Assembly: GCF_014529535.1 (NCBI RefSeq)
Contig: NW_023503941.1
Span: forward strand, 5,381,214 to 5,445,213
Source of the DNA: Bradysia coprophila
Taxonomy: Eukaryota; Arthropoda; Insecta; Diptera; Sciaridae
Length of the DNA stretch: 64,000 nucleotides
Direction of reading: 5' to 3'
Position 1 is the stretch's first letter, and each line of letters opens with the position of its first letter. This document shows positions 46,101-55,690 of this stretch, one piece after another. Made by a program: the position numbers and the translations under genes. Below the pieces are notes generated by a model. The model made no database searches, was not told the DNA's origin, and saw only the letters and a list, made by a program, of their open reading frames with translations.

Positions 46101-46198
46101 CTTGGAAGATATGTCCGGTGCACCGGCCACTCCGAATGTGTCACCTGTGTCTGTGGATGCTCCTGGATGAAAACAGTATCGTACAGGCTGTCCTTGAC
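43156..46198 (-). CDS. ABCB7: Mitochondrial ABC half transporter, ABCB7/Atm1 type (5' exon missing)
   Basis: Seven exons join in frame: 46198-45717, 45267-45157, 45090-44426, 44362-44233, 44172-44029, 43554-43423 and 43353-43156, giving 619 codons and a stop. The membrane domain has family signatures ([83 protein letters not shown]). The nucleotide-binding domain has Walker A GGSGSGKSS split by an intron, signature LSGGEKQ, Walker [11 protein letters not shown] and the H-loop CIAHRLS. ABCB7 exports a sulfur or iron-sulfur precursor from mitochondria and is essential for cytosolic Fe-S proteins. About 85-100 N-terminal residues, including the transit peptide, are missing. The protein stops soon after the NBD without the Cys-rich tail of vertebrate ABCB7. 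Intron 1 holds a family C repeat and uses a weak GTTGGT donor. Confidence 0.93.
45303..45705. repeat. Interspersed repeat family C, copy 3 (inverted), in ABCB7 intron 1
   Basis: This is the reverse complement of the family at 21793-22110 and 22425-22720, from TGTGTTACAAGTATTGTAAT to ATTCTCGGTGGCACAAAG. A compact hairpin lies at 45311-45434, where the halves GTGTTACAAGTATTGTAATG and CATTACAATACGTGTAACAC pair around TTACGAGCGGAGCGAGTAAGG. The element starts within about 10 bases of the splice donor. Confidence 0.85.
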
Positions 46199-46938
46199 CT
46201 ATATGGGAATTACTCGATTGAAAGTAATAGCCACAAAGGTCAAAGCCAGGCAGAGCAAATAATACAAAGGAAAAAAACACAAAACGAAAATTGTTAATAA
46301 AAGGATGCGTGTGTGTGTGATGGAAGCGGACCTAATGTCCAATTGAAAGTTATTTTATGGGAACGAAACTAATATAAGCAAACTTCAGTTCCCGAAGCAG
46401 ACAATTGAGTTCAGAATAAATGGCCAATTCGACGTGATGTCATAGTAATTCTACTTGCCATCACGGACTTAGATGGAGCCTTGTGATGTGGTGAATTGTC
46501 AATTTGTTAAAATGAACTTGAAAAAATCCGTTGACATCTCGAGAATTTCAGTTCGCGAGAAACACTAACATCCGACGGTGCACGGGTTTTTTTAGGGTCA
46601 TGGTTCATAGACAATGTGGTACTCAAAACTGTCCAAAAAGATCGCAACCGTCTTCCAACTCCATATGGTCATACACCCTTCCTGCTCACGTTGTATGATA
46701 AGTTGGCACTGCTCTTGAAAATAATGCTTGCTCCGATCAAATTTAGGTCGACCTGTACGCTAACTTAAGATTTAAGACTTAACCCGAATTAAACCGAACC
46801 CGAAATTGATCACTTCCATTTCGGGTCAGACTGGCTACCAAAAGGGCCATACGACACTGAAAAAATGAAAGGAGCAATAGGACTTTCCCGATTTCACCAT
46901 ATGGTACATCTCACTCGACTTAAATTCATTTACCAGCT
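46199..46938. other. Upstream flank of the recognised ABCB7 exons
   Basis: No N-terminal exon with a transit peptide could be placed. A short minus-strand phrase starting MASRITMTSRR near 46455 is positively charged but closes after 16 codons without a splice donor. Confidence 0.35.
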
Positions 46939-47127
46939 ACAGTCGGAGGCAGTGACATTTCCGCATGAATTTGCTTCAGCTGTTTTTCAGATGATCCACT
47001 CAACAATCAAAACTGTTTATACAATTTAACCACTACCACGCGCGTACGGGTAGCAGTTTCCACAATATAAACAGTTTTGATTGTAAGTGTGGAAGCAAAT
47101 TCATGCGGAAATTTCACTGCATCTGTC
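46939..47127. repeat. Foldback MITE, family A copy 2
   Basis: The left end ACAGTCGGAGGCAGTGACAT and the GCATGAATTTGCTTC block pair with the right end around GAAGCAAATTCATGCGG and CACTGCATCTGTCTG. It is a diverged relative of 6177-6408. Confidence 0.75.
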
Positions 47128-47331
47128 TGAGGGAATTTGATGGATGTGTTTTAAGGCACATCCTTGTCCAATATCAAACAAAAACCAAATGCAAAGTGAC
47201 TTCGTCATGGAAGCTCCATTGGTTTCGCAGACATATATCAAAATGTCAGGGAGTCACTGCAAAGATTCACCAAATTTGGATGAATTGGTGACAGTATGGA
47301 AACCTTTAGAAGTTTTCCCATTTGACATTCT

Positions 47332-47453
47332 TAGGCTGCGAGCGCACTTACGCCGTTTAGCACTCCGTTTACGAGTGAACAATGGAAGCTCCTCCCACTT
47401 TCCATTGTTAAAACGTAAACGGAGAGCTAAACGGTGTAAGTGCGCTCGCAGCT
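47332..47453. repeat. Foldback element, CTCCGTTTA group
   Basis: GCTGCGAGCGCACTTACGCC pairs with its complement ending GTGCGCTCGCAGC. The inner halves contain CTCCGTTTACG and its complement. Total length is about 122 bp. Confidence 0.88.
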
Positions 47454-47484
47454 TTAATGTTTCATTTATTACTAAAGTGCCCAT

Positions 47485-47598
47485 TCCACTCAAAAAAAGT
47501 ACTCCGTTAGAGAGCCGTGAGAGAGCAATCTGTCAAATAAACAAAGAAAAATTGAAAAAATTCAATTTTGTCTCTCACACGGAGTACTTTTTTTGGTA
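47485..47598. repeat. Foldback element, CTCCGTT group
   Basis: CTCAAAAAAAGTACTCCGTT pairs with CGGAGTACTTTTTTTGG. The GAGAGCCGTGAGAGA block pairs with TCTCTCACACGG. Confidence 0.8.
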
Positions 47599-47611
47599 AG
47601 AGGAAACTAAA

Positions 47612-47742
47612 GCTGCAATCGCAGTTCACTGTTTTGGGTCTCCATTTAGATATTGCGCATGTGCACAGAGACAATTCTCTCTCTGCGCATGCTCATTGTC
47701 TAAACGGAGACCCAAAACGGTGAACTGCGCTGGCACCTTAAG
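47612..47742. repeat. Foldback element, copy 1 of a 130-bp family
   Basis: The halves GCAATCGCAGTTCACTGTTT and its complement, with GGGTCTCCATTTAGA and GCGCATG words, form a hairpin. A second copy is inserted in the right arm of the tRNA duplication at 48477-48604. Confidence 0.9.
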
Positions 47743-48091
47743 CATAAGGATCGAATCTGTTGACTTGATGAACGTACAGGGTAATGGGTAAGTAAGTTAG
47801 TTACGCTTTGAAGAGAGGAAAACAAAAATAATAAAAGAAAATCGAACGAACTCAACTAACTAAACTAGACTACGAATTGTTTCATTTCATTTTACCAATC
47901 ACCTCATCCAGCTCGCATATCTCACCTTCTTTCGGAGTTTATTTGAATTGTGTTGAATCGATGCTGTCTATTTTTAACCTTTTACAAACGACAAGCGATA
48001 CAATTAGCAACTCTCTCTCTCTCTCTTCCTCTCTTTCTCCACGCATTTGACTATTTAAGAGAGCACCATAGCCAGAGCACATCGCTTTTTA

Positions 48092-48476
48092 TTGTCGTCG
48101 TCGTCGTCATTGCCGAAAACAGACGACAATCCGTCTTGTAAAAGGTTAACATCTAAACCTAAAACCTTGCCGCTTGTACTACGAAAAAAGTGTTTCCCAA
48201 ATTACCTGAACGAATTGGCTTTCTCTTCGCGAAAATGTTCCCGAAAATGTTTGTGCCCAGAACCGGTTTCGATGGTTGACTTTCATTGCGTTTACTGACA
48301 GCATCTAACGCATGCGATGTGGAAAAGATCTGCAAAGACAATAAGAAGAAATGTTGTTGAAACGCAGGCGCAAGTAAAAAACGTCAATTTTGTAAATCCG
48401 ATCTCTGAAGGTAAGACGTCCTTCACGAACGGCAATCCCAAAAGTTATCGGATGCGCATTTCTTTTCAACTTTAAA
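48092..48476 (+). pseudogene. Right-arm counterpart of the hypothetical Cys-containing ORF, interrupted
   Basis: The first 68 codons match the ORF of the left arm at 41750-42097 with a few substitutions, then a TGA follows the block with PVSMVDFHCVY. The downstream part (SYRMRISFQL) is still recognisable in another frame after an insertion. TATTTAAG at 48052-48059 is the matching TATA-like box. The break supports calling the ORF unconstrained at least in this copy. Confidence 0.35.
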
Positions 48477-48604
48477 GCTACAATCGCAGTTCACCGTTTT
48501 GGGTCTCCGTTTAGACAATACGCATGCGCAGAGAGAAAATTCTCTCTGTGCGCATGCGCAATATCTAAACGGAGACCAAAAACAGTGAACTGCGCTTGCA
48601 CCTT
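48477..48604. repeat. Foldback element, copy 2 of the 130-bp family
   Basis: It is closely similar to 47612-47742 (GCAATCGCAGTTCACCGTTT outer arm, GCGCATGCGCA inner words). It interrupts the right arm between TTCAACTTTAAA and ATATGCCGTCG, sequences that are adjacent in the left arm, which shows a post-duplication insertion. Confidence 0.92.
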
Positions 48605-48857
48605 AAAAAAATATGCCGTCGAACAATTCGCTAGGCTGAGTACATTTCCCCAAACTTGCTGAATTACGAAAATTTCAAAAAAAAAAATTAGAATCTTAAC
48701 TTCTGGGAAATAAACAGCTGACAGAATTCGATTACGTTTTTAAGTCCATTGAAAATGATGAAAACTTTGAAAGGTGATCGTCAAGAATACAGACACCTCA
48801 GCAACTGCAAACACATTTGAAAATACTAATTGACTATAGTCAGAGATCTACGCATAT

Positions 48858-48939
48858 GACGAGGTGGCCGAGCGGTTAAGGCGTTGGACTGCTAATCCAA
48901 TGTGCTCTGCACGCGTGGGTTCGAATCCCATCCTCGTCG
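48858..48939 (+). tRNA. tRNA-Ser (GCT anticodon)
   Basis: It is identical over its 82 bases to the minus-strand gene at 41521-41602: acceptor stem GACGAGG/CCTCGTC, GCT anticodon, long variable arm and intact internal A and B boxes. A T-rich run follows the gene (AATTTTTTTTATTTTATTTC), suitable as a Pol III terminator. Confidence 0.97.
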
Positions 48940-48950
48940 GAATTTTTTTT

Positions 48951-50214
48951 ATTTTATTTCTTTCGGTTTTTTATATTCATTTTACCATTACTAATGCTCA
49001 AAAGGTGGTTTGGCTCTAAACAGATGTCATTGTGTAAATAGAATAACTTTGTTTGAGCAACTGCGGTGTGTAACCTGTTGTATGTAAACTTGTTCCGGTC
49101 TAAGAATGACAGCTACATTATAAAGGAGTGTCATAGCAGTGCTAGGCAGGGTCCAATTTTGGGGATTTGATTTAACTTGGAATTATTCAAAATTTTACTC
49201 AATTTTACTTTTGGAGATTTGAAGTCCGCAAATGGTACGCTAGGTCAAAGTACATAATAGTAGGGAAGTGAAACGGATCATGCGTGCCTACGACCTAGAG
49301 TTAGTGTCAGGCCCGAAATGGTCCTAAGGGCAAATGGGCGATGTCCGAAGGGCTTTTTCATTTGTGTATGGATGAAGGTCAACAAAGGGATTTTTACAGT
49401 AAAATTTTAGGAAAAGCCCGAAGGGCTTTTTTTGACCAGTTCGACCCTTGTTATTGTAGTAAAACTCTGTATTGTGAGCAAACCTTCAGTTCCTTCACAG
49501 AGCTAGTTCTTATGCACTTTCGATTAGGTTTGATGATATTTTTCCGTTGTCATTGCAACATTGGCTTTCGTTATGGTAATGTTAAACTACGCCCTTTATT
49601 TAACTTCATCGGTCAAGCAGGGAAAATCGGTGAAAATCTGGTTGAAGTCGAGGTGATCTTCAGCCTCTTTCGTAATTCTAACGGAAATCAGAGAGTGTCA
49701 CAGATCGCGTCTGTCATAAGGTGACGCTCAACTTTTTCAAACCTTTAACTTGTCTGGTACGACAGACCTTTCAGCAATTTTTTCCCTTTCATCCTTTATG
49801 TGTTACAAACTAATAACTTCCCTTCGACACTCATGCCAATCGAGTAACGATGAAAGCTGACTGAGATGCACACCAAGTCACCCTTTCACTTTAGAGCTCA
49901 GAAACGAATAATTCAGAGAACGAACAAACGATTTTCGTCGATGGTAGTGGCTTCGATTCGAAATGTTACGAAAGGCTACGACTTTTCCGGAGAACGAAAA
50001 GTTTCGGGGAAGTAACGGTTGCAAGGCCTCTATTACCTTAGTGCCGTCATTATCAACAGAGAACTTTCACCCATTTCTTGAGTGACAAGTGCATCAGGCA
50101 CTTCTTCAGGAACGACACACTTATAACTTTTACTTCGGCTGATGGATGAGAATCAATAAGAATCCAAGGGATCGACGACCATCGATGTAGAGAAAACTCG
50201 CAAACTCGCACCTT
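48951..50214. other. Gene-free stretch downstream of the SETD4-like gene
   Basis: A 127-codon plus-strand frame at 49341-49724 has no recognisable domain and an unconvincing composition, so I do not call it a gene. No repeat borders were seen. Confidence 0.4.
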
Positions 50215-51588
50215 TTAGGATTTCATTTTATTTACATCATCCAACAGACAGATACATTCATTGACATACTCAACGGCAAATCGCCCACTCTCTGTCAATT
50301 CACCCAAATTTCGTAGATTCTCTAACGCTTCCCTGTTCTTCACGAATTGTTTTCGCTTAAATTCGATCAAATCGCCGGCCACCTGTTCGATCGGTTCGAA
50401 TGGCGGCACATCACCGAACGCCACCTGACTGAGCAAATTGCTGAAATGCTCCACATGCACGAACAGCACCGTCAACACAATCATCAAATTGTGACTGAAA
50501 CCGTCCGCTCGGTTCACGAACATCTCGTCGGTCAGCCGATTTTCTCGGATGAATTTGAACTTTTGATTGGAGTTCGGTTGGACGATCTTGGTTGCTTTGT
50601 AGAAATCCGACATTTCGGTGAAGGTGAATGTGATGCGGTCGTGTTGATTGTTTGGTATGGTGAAGCCGTAGTCGCTGAGCAGTGTTGTGTTGTCCAATGT
50701 ACCGTAGCTGATGAAGATTTGCTGGTTCTTTTTGATGTTGGTGTTGGTGTAGATTTGATAGGTGAGTTCCGGCTTGCTGGATGGACTTAGTGCCGACAGT
50801 GGTATGGACAGTTGGGGTTTGGTTTCAGGTACTTTGTCGCTGTGATTGATTAAGTCTAGGAATGGTGCCAGCGCAATGTTCGGTTTGTTGCTCAGAATTT
50901 TCAGTAATTTTGACGACGACGACATCTGCTTCATCGCTTTGTCATCGATGTACACCGACCGCGAATTGACCACAAAGTACGCCCATTTGAACGATTCCAA
51001 ATTGAACACCACCGACAGATTGTCGCCGCAATGGCAGCTGCACAGTTTGTCGTTCAGAACCGATGCGAATTTTCCGTAATTCAATTTGATTTCGCTGTTC
51101 TGGTCGAACACTTCCTGGAATATGACGTCCGGCAGTACCATCAACTCTTGCTTGGAGCAGAAGAATGGCGTCGTGAATTCCGTCGGAATCGAGTCAATGT
51201 ACTCGACGAACTTTTTGTGGTGCCGCAGATAGACGAGGTACAGTGCCAGCAGACATTGAAATGCAATTTCGCCGCATGATTTGCCGGTGGTCAGCTGGTC
51301 GATGGACTCACGGAAAATGTTTTTAAACTCCAAATCGTCGTCTATGGTGGCGAGTGTTATCAGACAGGAGAACGGAAGCTCGATCAACGGATCGCTGGCG
51401 TCGATGTTTATTTTCGAATACACACCACGGCCGGTGATCGCAAAGTCGCCGGTTTTCAATTTGGTTTCGTTTGACCAACCGGTCGATTTCAGCCACTTCA
51501 CCAACGCAATGTGTTTCGGATTGCCACTTAAATTGGTAAAAGAGTCCGTCGACGTTTGGCGCTTTCTTAAACGCAACGTTCGACCCAT
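50215..51588 (-). CDS. SETD4: SETD4-like SET-domain lysine methyltransferase, intronless
   Basis: This is a single 457-codon exon starting MGRTLRLRKRQTSTDSF, which resembles the basic start of vertebrate SETD4. The split SET domain is visible: GRGVYSK (residues 53-59), an insertion region with a Cys-rich KLCSCHCGDN (181-190), WAYFVVNSRSVY (202-213), LAPFLDLINHSD (240-251) and FISYGTLDNTTLLSDYGF (292-309) with the conserved NHS and catalytic-site Tyr. A C-terminal helical Rubisco-LSMT-type substrate-binding domain follows. SETD4 is a class VII SET protein reported to methylate histone lysines and linked to cell quiescence; the substrate here is unknown. SETD3 is the alternative, but the start and spacing fit SETD4 better. 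Lack of introns may be ancestral or a retrocopy. Confidence 0.82.
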   Translation of the reverse strand: MGRTLRLRKRQTSTDSFTNLSGNPKHIALVKWLKSTGWSNETKLKTGDFAITGRGVYSKINIDASDPLIELPFSCLITLATIDDDLEFKNIFRESIDQLTTGKSCGEIAFQCLLALYLVYLRHHKKFVEYIDSIPTEFTTPFFCSKQELMVLPDVIFQEVFDQNSEIKLNYGKFASVLNDKLCSCHCGDNLSVVFNLESFKWAYFVVNSRSVYIDDKAMKQMSSSSKLLKILSNKPNIALAPFLDLINHSDKVPETKPQLSIPLSALSPSSKPELTYQIYTNTNIKKNQQIFISYGTLDNTTLLSDYGFTIPNNQHDRITFTFTEMSDFYKATKIVQPNSNQKFKFIRENRLTDEMFVNRADGFSHNLMIVLTVLFVHVEHFSNLLSQVAFGDVPPFEPIEQVAGDLIEFKRKQFVKNREALENLRNLGELTESGRFAVEYVNECICLLDDVNKMKS

Positions 51589-51775
51589 CGTTTTTCACTC
51601 AGCTCAGTTGATAAGGTTCAATGGCAACAAATGTTACGGGCAAAATGCGCAGTGATAGCAGCAAATATACGTGCGCGGTGTCTCGTTAATTTTGATAAGT
51701 TGAAGGTCTTTATGGTTTCACTGGGTTTTTCTTTCGCTTGCGATTACTATGTCCGCGACATCAACACTCACTTAT

Positions 51776-51950
51776 GCAATCCCAATTTTTTATGGTTTTC
51801 TCGAATCAATTCAGTGTGCGGTCTGGAAATTGAAATGAAATTTGATTTGATTAAAAACGAATAATTCGGTTTGGCATGACAAAACGAAAAATATTTTTTT
51901 TGATTCGAGAAAACCAAAATAAAAAAAAGTGAAGATTGCATCTGGGACTG
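51776..51950. repeat. Foldback repeat upstream of the SETD4-like gene
   Basis: GCAATCCCAATTTTTTATGG and GGTTTTCTCGAATCAA at the left pair with TTGATTCGAGAAAACC and an AAAATAAAAAAAAG-GATTGC right end. The spacer is about 80 bp. No ORF of its own was found. Confidence 0.7.
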
Positions 51951-51984
51951 GTTTAAAGGGGAAACGGCAGAATTGTGTACGTAC

Positions 51985-52113
51985 CCTCGCCGATAGTTCG
52001 TTGAACTTTTGTCCGTTCGATTTGCGATTGATCGAATTAAATCCTTGACGAAACGTTTGGGTAAAATGTTTATTTTTTGCACAATTTTTACTGATGAAAA
52101 TAAATGCTGCCAT
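51985..52113 (-). CDS. Orphan first exon with a mitochondrial-targeting-like leader
   Basis: An ATG at 52113 opens 43 codons (MAAFIFISKNCAKNKHFTQT...) rich in Lys, Arg, Asn and Phe with a single acidic residue, then a perfect GTACGT donor at 51984 in phase 0. The composition suits a mitochondrial presequence. I could not find a convincing partner exon before the SETD4-like gene. The exon could belong to a gene whose later exons lie below 50 kb, or be a remnant. Frame and donor are seen; the role is inferred. Confidence 0.3.
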
Positions 52114-52766
52114 TTTTTCACCCCGCTGTCACTTCACTACATGCACGTCATTTTTTTATTGACAGCTCGACAAGTTCACTTTATATCATGCAGAAAATTT
52201 GTGGTGAGTTTCTTTTCGGGGCCGAAAGTGAGGGAATTTTTAACATTTTCTCGTAATTTTTGCCATTCCACCCGCTCTCAAACTCGGTGTATAATGTTTT
52301 TTTGTGCATCCGACAACTGAAATTTTGCCATGATTTTTCATTAAGAAATGTCAGTTTTTCCCAAACTCTATATCGTGCGGGAAAAAACTTCATTTCTTTA
52401 CGATTTATAGTGCGGTAAAAGAATTACATGAATTTTTCTATGGCTATACGATTGATTAAATGTAATATGGTGAACGTGAAGTGTGTATGTTTTCAAGTAA
52501 ATTGATGTGTTTTGTCTATTTCAGTTGTCCGAGTTTGATACCTACCTTGACCGTTTCTCTTCTATATACTCATTGAAGAGTATAACCTGAAGTGAATCAA
52601 AACTCGCTGATCCATGAAGCAATCGTCTCCTCTTCGTCTTTTCTACCTCTTAACACATTCATTCCTGAACCCAATACCACATATGTCGTCTTAAGAGAAA
52701 GACGCACAGGGGTTTAGGGGGTCTACGGATTATCTGTGCAAGAATCAATACTCTAGCAGGATCAGT
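52114..52766. other. Gene-free stretch
   Basis: No gene recognised. Short frames overlapping 52009-52393 on both strands have no domain features. Confidence 0.4.
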
Positions 52767-52993
52767 CAATACCCTCTCTAGCAACCAAACTTCGTTTTGA
52801 CGCAGTCAAAATACCACCTTATTTTGACAAATGTGCCACTGACTTTTTCTTGTAATAGAGTTGCCGTGCCGCGCTCTTTTTTAAAGCAATAGGTATTGAC
52901 GTCAGTGTAAAAGTGTAAAATTTTCTATGACAGAATACACTGTAAAGTTTTACCACCTTAATTTTCCTACTTTGGTTGCTAGAGAGGGTATTG
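52767..52993. mobile_element. 227-bp hAT-type MITE with target duplication
   Basis: The ends CAATACCCTCTCTAGCAACC and its complement GGTTGCTAGAGAGGGTATTG are perfect terminal inverted repeats. GATCAGT directly flanks both sides (52760-52766 and 52994-53000; 8 bp, GGATCAGT, if one base of the end is counted). There is no coding content. Confidence 0.92.
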
Positions 52994-53119
52994 GATCAGT
53001 ACATTGACAAAAAGCACTTTTCGTTTTTAGGTCTTTTTTCTTTTAGAAAAAAAAAACCTATTGTGGACACTTCATCTGTCCGTCTGTCTGTCCGTCCATG
53101 TGTCTGTGTCACAAATAAA

Positions 53120-54270
53120 CAAGGTTGCATTAGCGTCGCTAGTCGTTAGCGACGCTACTAGCGTCGCTACTAGCGCCGCTAATAGCGACGCTAATAGCGA
53201 CGCTGATTTTGAAAATTTGTCGCTACTAGCGTTAGCGCTCGCTAGAATGACATTAGCGAAATTATTTTCGCTGATCGCTAATCACTTCGCTAATGAATAA
53301 TAGAACTTTCTAGGTATTGAACAAATTAATTATTAAAATTGTTATTTGCATAACTAGAAGTGAAAGTTGAAAGCAACGGAGAAACTGACGTATTTTTGGC
53401 ATGGCAGTTTCTTGACTGTTGTAGATGTCAATGAGTTGTCATAAAATGGTTGTCGTGTTTTGCTTGAGTAGACCAATTTCAATTCACAACTCTTTGGATT
53501 ACCAAAATTCACATGAAAGCTTGTTTTTAGAATTATTCATCCCTAGGATGCAAATAGCTATTACGCACAATCTTTTGCAACTCCCGTAAAAAGAGAATCT
53601 TTAACATTTATTTTCAGAACATTACTGTCGAACTTTTGTCTACATTGTGAACAAAGGCAATTCTTTTCGGACCAGTTTTATTCTATTTGACAAGTGGTTG
53701 CTGGCTAAAGAAAAACATTGCTCAGACATTATTTAAAGACATTTCAAGATACTTTGGAAATACAAGATTTTGTGGATTCAAAAATTATCGATTTGCAATG
53801 TAGATGACCTTCTGCATGTCAGATGACAGTTTTTTGAAAAGTCATCCTGAAATTGGTCAGCTATTCATTGAATACAATACTGTTAATATCAGTAGTGTCC
53901 CTTCTGAAAGACTTTCCAGTTTTTCGAAATTAGAGAGCCGATATCTGTTAATTGAGAAATGGGAGCTTTGCAGCTTCGTAATCATAAAATCTAATAAATT
54001 TTCATCAATCAAAGTTCATCAAAAACAAAATTGAAAATTTTTTTAGATTTCGTCATGTTCAGCGTGATCAGAAGTGTTAAAAAATTTATTATTAAAAAAT
54101 CGTTTTATTCACTAGATCTTTTAGCGAAACATTAGCGATCGCTATTAGCGGCCGCTACTAGCGCGCTAACTTTTTTTCTGTTAGCGAATAAGTTTAGCGA
54201 CGCTAACATTTTTCGAAATTAGCGTTAGCGTTAGCGTCGCTAATAAAAATCGTTAGCGATCGCAACCTTG
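53120..54270. mobile_element. hAT transposon, internally deleted, with TAGCG-motif arrays at both ends
   Basis: It is flanked by the 8-bp target duplication CAAATAAA (53112-53119 and 54271-54278), with terminal CAAGGTTGC and GCAACCTTG. Both subterminal regions (about 53125-53300 and 54115-54262) are packed with TAGCGACGCTA-like palindromes. Between them is a remnant of the hAT transposase C-terminus. Confidence 0.93.
53804..54034 (+). pseudogene. hAT transposase C-terminal dimerisation-domain remnant
   Basis: The 76-codon frame has FIEYNTVNISSVPSERLSSF, which matches the hATC block (..YNT..PSSAP.ERLFS). Only this end of the transposase is left, so the copy cannot move by itself. It lies in the expected position and direction between the hAT ends at 53120 and 54270. 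Confidence 0.8.
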
Positions 54271-54289
54271 CAAATAAAAAATGAGACGA

Positions 54290-55690
54290 TAACAGCCTTG
54301 ATTCAAAATTGCAATGCTACTATGAGCAAATCAAGACCAGGCAAATACTAATTATTTGTTATCTGATAATCAATCGCTCATAGTTGGCATTGCAATTCGA
54401 AAATTTGGTAGTTGACTACCACGGTGATAGTTGACAACCGAATTAATTACCAGCGAGACGTTTACTTTTCGAGGGCTTTGCACCGACTGATGCAATTATT
54501 CTGACTGCTTGTCTATTTCCACACGAGAATTTGGTAGTTGGCTACCACGATGATAAATTGCAATGCTACTATGAGCAAATCAACACCAGGCAAATCAATT
54601 ATTATTTGTTATCTGGTAACCGATCGCTCATAGTTAGCATTGCAATTAGAAAATTTGGTAGTTGGTATCTGACAACCGAACGTAATTTTCGGCAGAGATG
54701 TTTACTATTCGAGAACTACGCACCGACTGACGAAATTATTCTACCTGCTTGCCGATTTATAAAACGAAAATTTGGTAGTTGATAGTTTGATAGATTTTTG
54801 GTAGTTGCCAGCTGAAATTCAAAATTGCAAAGTCACTATGAGAAAATCAACACCAGGCAAATAATAATTATTTGTTATCTGATCACCGATAACTCACAGT
54901 TAACATTGCAATTCGAAAATTTGGTAGTTGGTAGTTGGACTACCAAGGCTATAATTGACTTCCAAACGTAATTTTTGGGGAAGAGATGTTTACTATTCGA
55001 GAACTACGCACCGACTGACGAAATTATTCTACATGCTCGCCTATTTATAAATCGAAAATTTGGTAGTTGGTAGCTTTGGTAGTTGGTAGTTGCGAGCTGG
55101 ATTGACATTCAAAACTGCAAAGCCACCATGAGCATATCAACACCAGCCAAATAATAATTATTTGTTATCTGATCACCGATAGCTCACAGTTAACATTGCA
55201 ATTCGAAAATTTGGTAGTTGGTAGTTGGACTACCAAGGCTATAATTGACTTCCAAACGTAATTTTCGGCAGAGATGTTTACTATTCGAGAGCTGCGCACC
55301 GACTGACAAAATTATTCTGCCTGCTTGCCTATTTAAAGCTTGAATTTTTGGTAGTTGACTACCAAACTGGTAGTTGACTACCATACTGATAGAGAGGTGG
55401 TAGAGATGTTAACTGTTTGAGAGCTGCACACCAACTGATGAGATTATTTAGGCTGCTTGCCTATTTATAATTCGATAATTTGGTAGTTGACTACCAAACT
55501 GGTAGTTGAATACCAAAATGGTTGTTGAATAGTTGAGTTTGGTAGTTGAATACAAAATTGGTAGTTGACTACGAAACTGATAGAACGATGGTGGCGATGT
55601 TTACTGTTCAACAGCTGGATATCGACTGAAGAAACTATTCTTCCTGCTTGCCTATTTGTAACTCACGTATTTGGTAGTTGGTGTCTCGAG
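54290..55690. repeat. Tandem array of ~250-290-bp units rich in TTTGGTAGTTG
   Basis: The phrase AAATTGCAATGCTACTATGAG and its variants start units at about 54306, 54555, 54823 and 55113, each followed by CACCAGGCAAAT, TTATTTGTTATCTG, GAAAATTTGGTAGTTG and CACCGACTGA words. From about 55320 partial units repeat the GGTAGTTGACTACCAA palindrome more densely. No gene is present. Confidence 0.9.

Larger units (their letters stand above)
47747..48950. repeat. Right arm of the ~1-kb inverted duplication around ABCB7
   Basis: This is the reverse complement of 41512-42438, from AAGGATCGAATCTGTTGACTT to the tRNA-Ser 3' flank. It differs by the inserted foldback (48477-48604), an extra segment near 48350-48410, and scattered substitutions. 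Confidence 0.92.

Noticed and set aside
46420-46470. ABCB7 transit-peptide exon beginning MASRITMTSRR
   Set aside because: The frame closes after 16 codons and no splice donor precedes the stop.
49341-49724. 127-codon plus-strand ORF
   Set aside because: No domain, signal peptide or splice context was seen, and the composition looks random.
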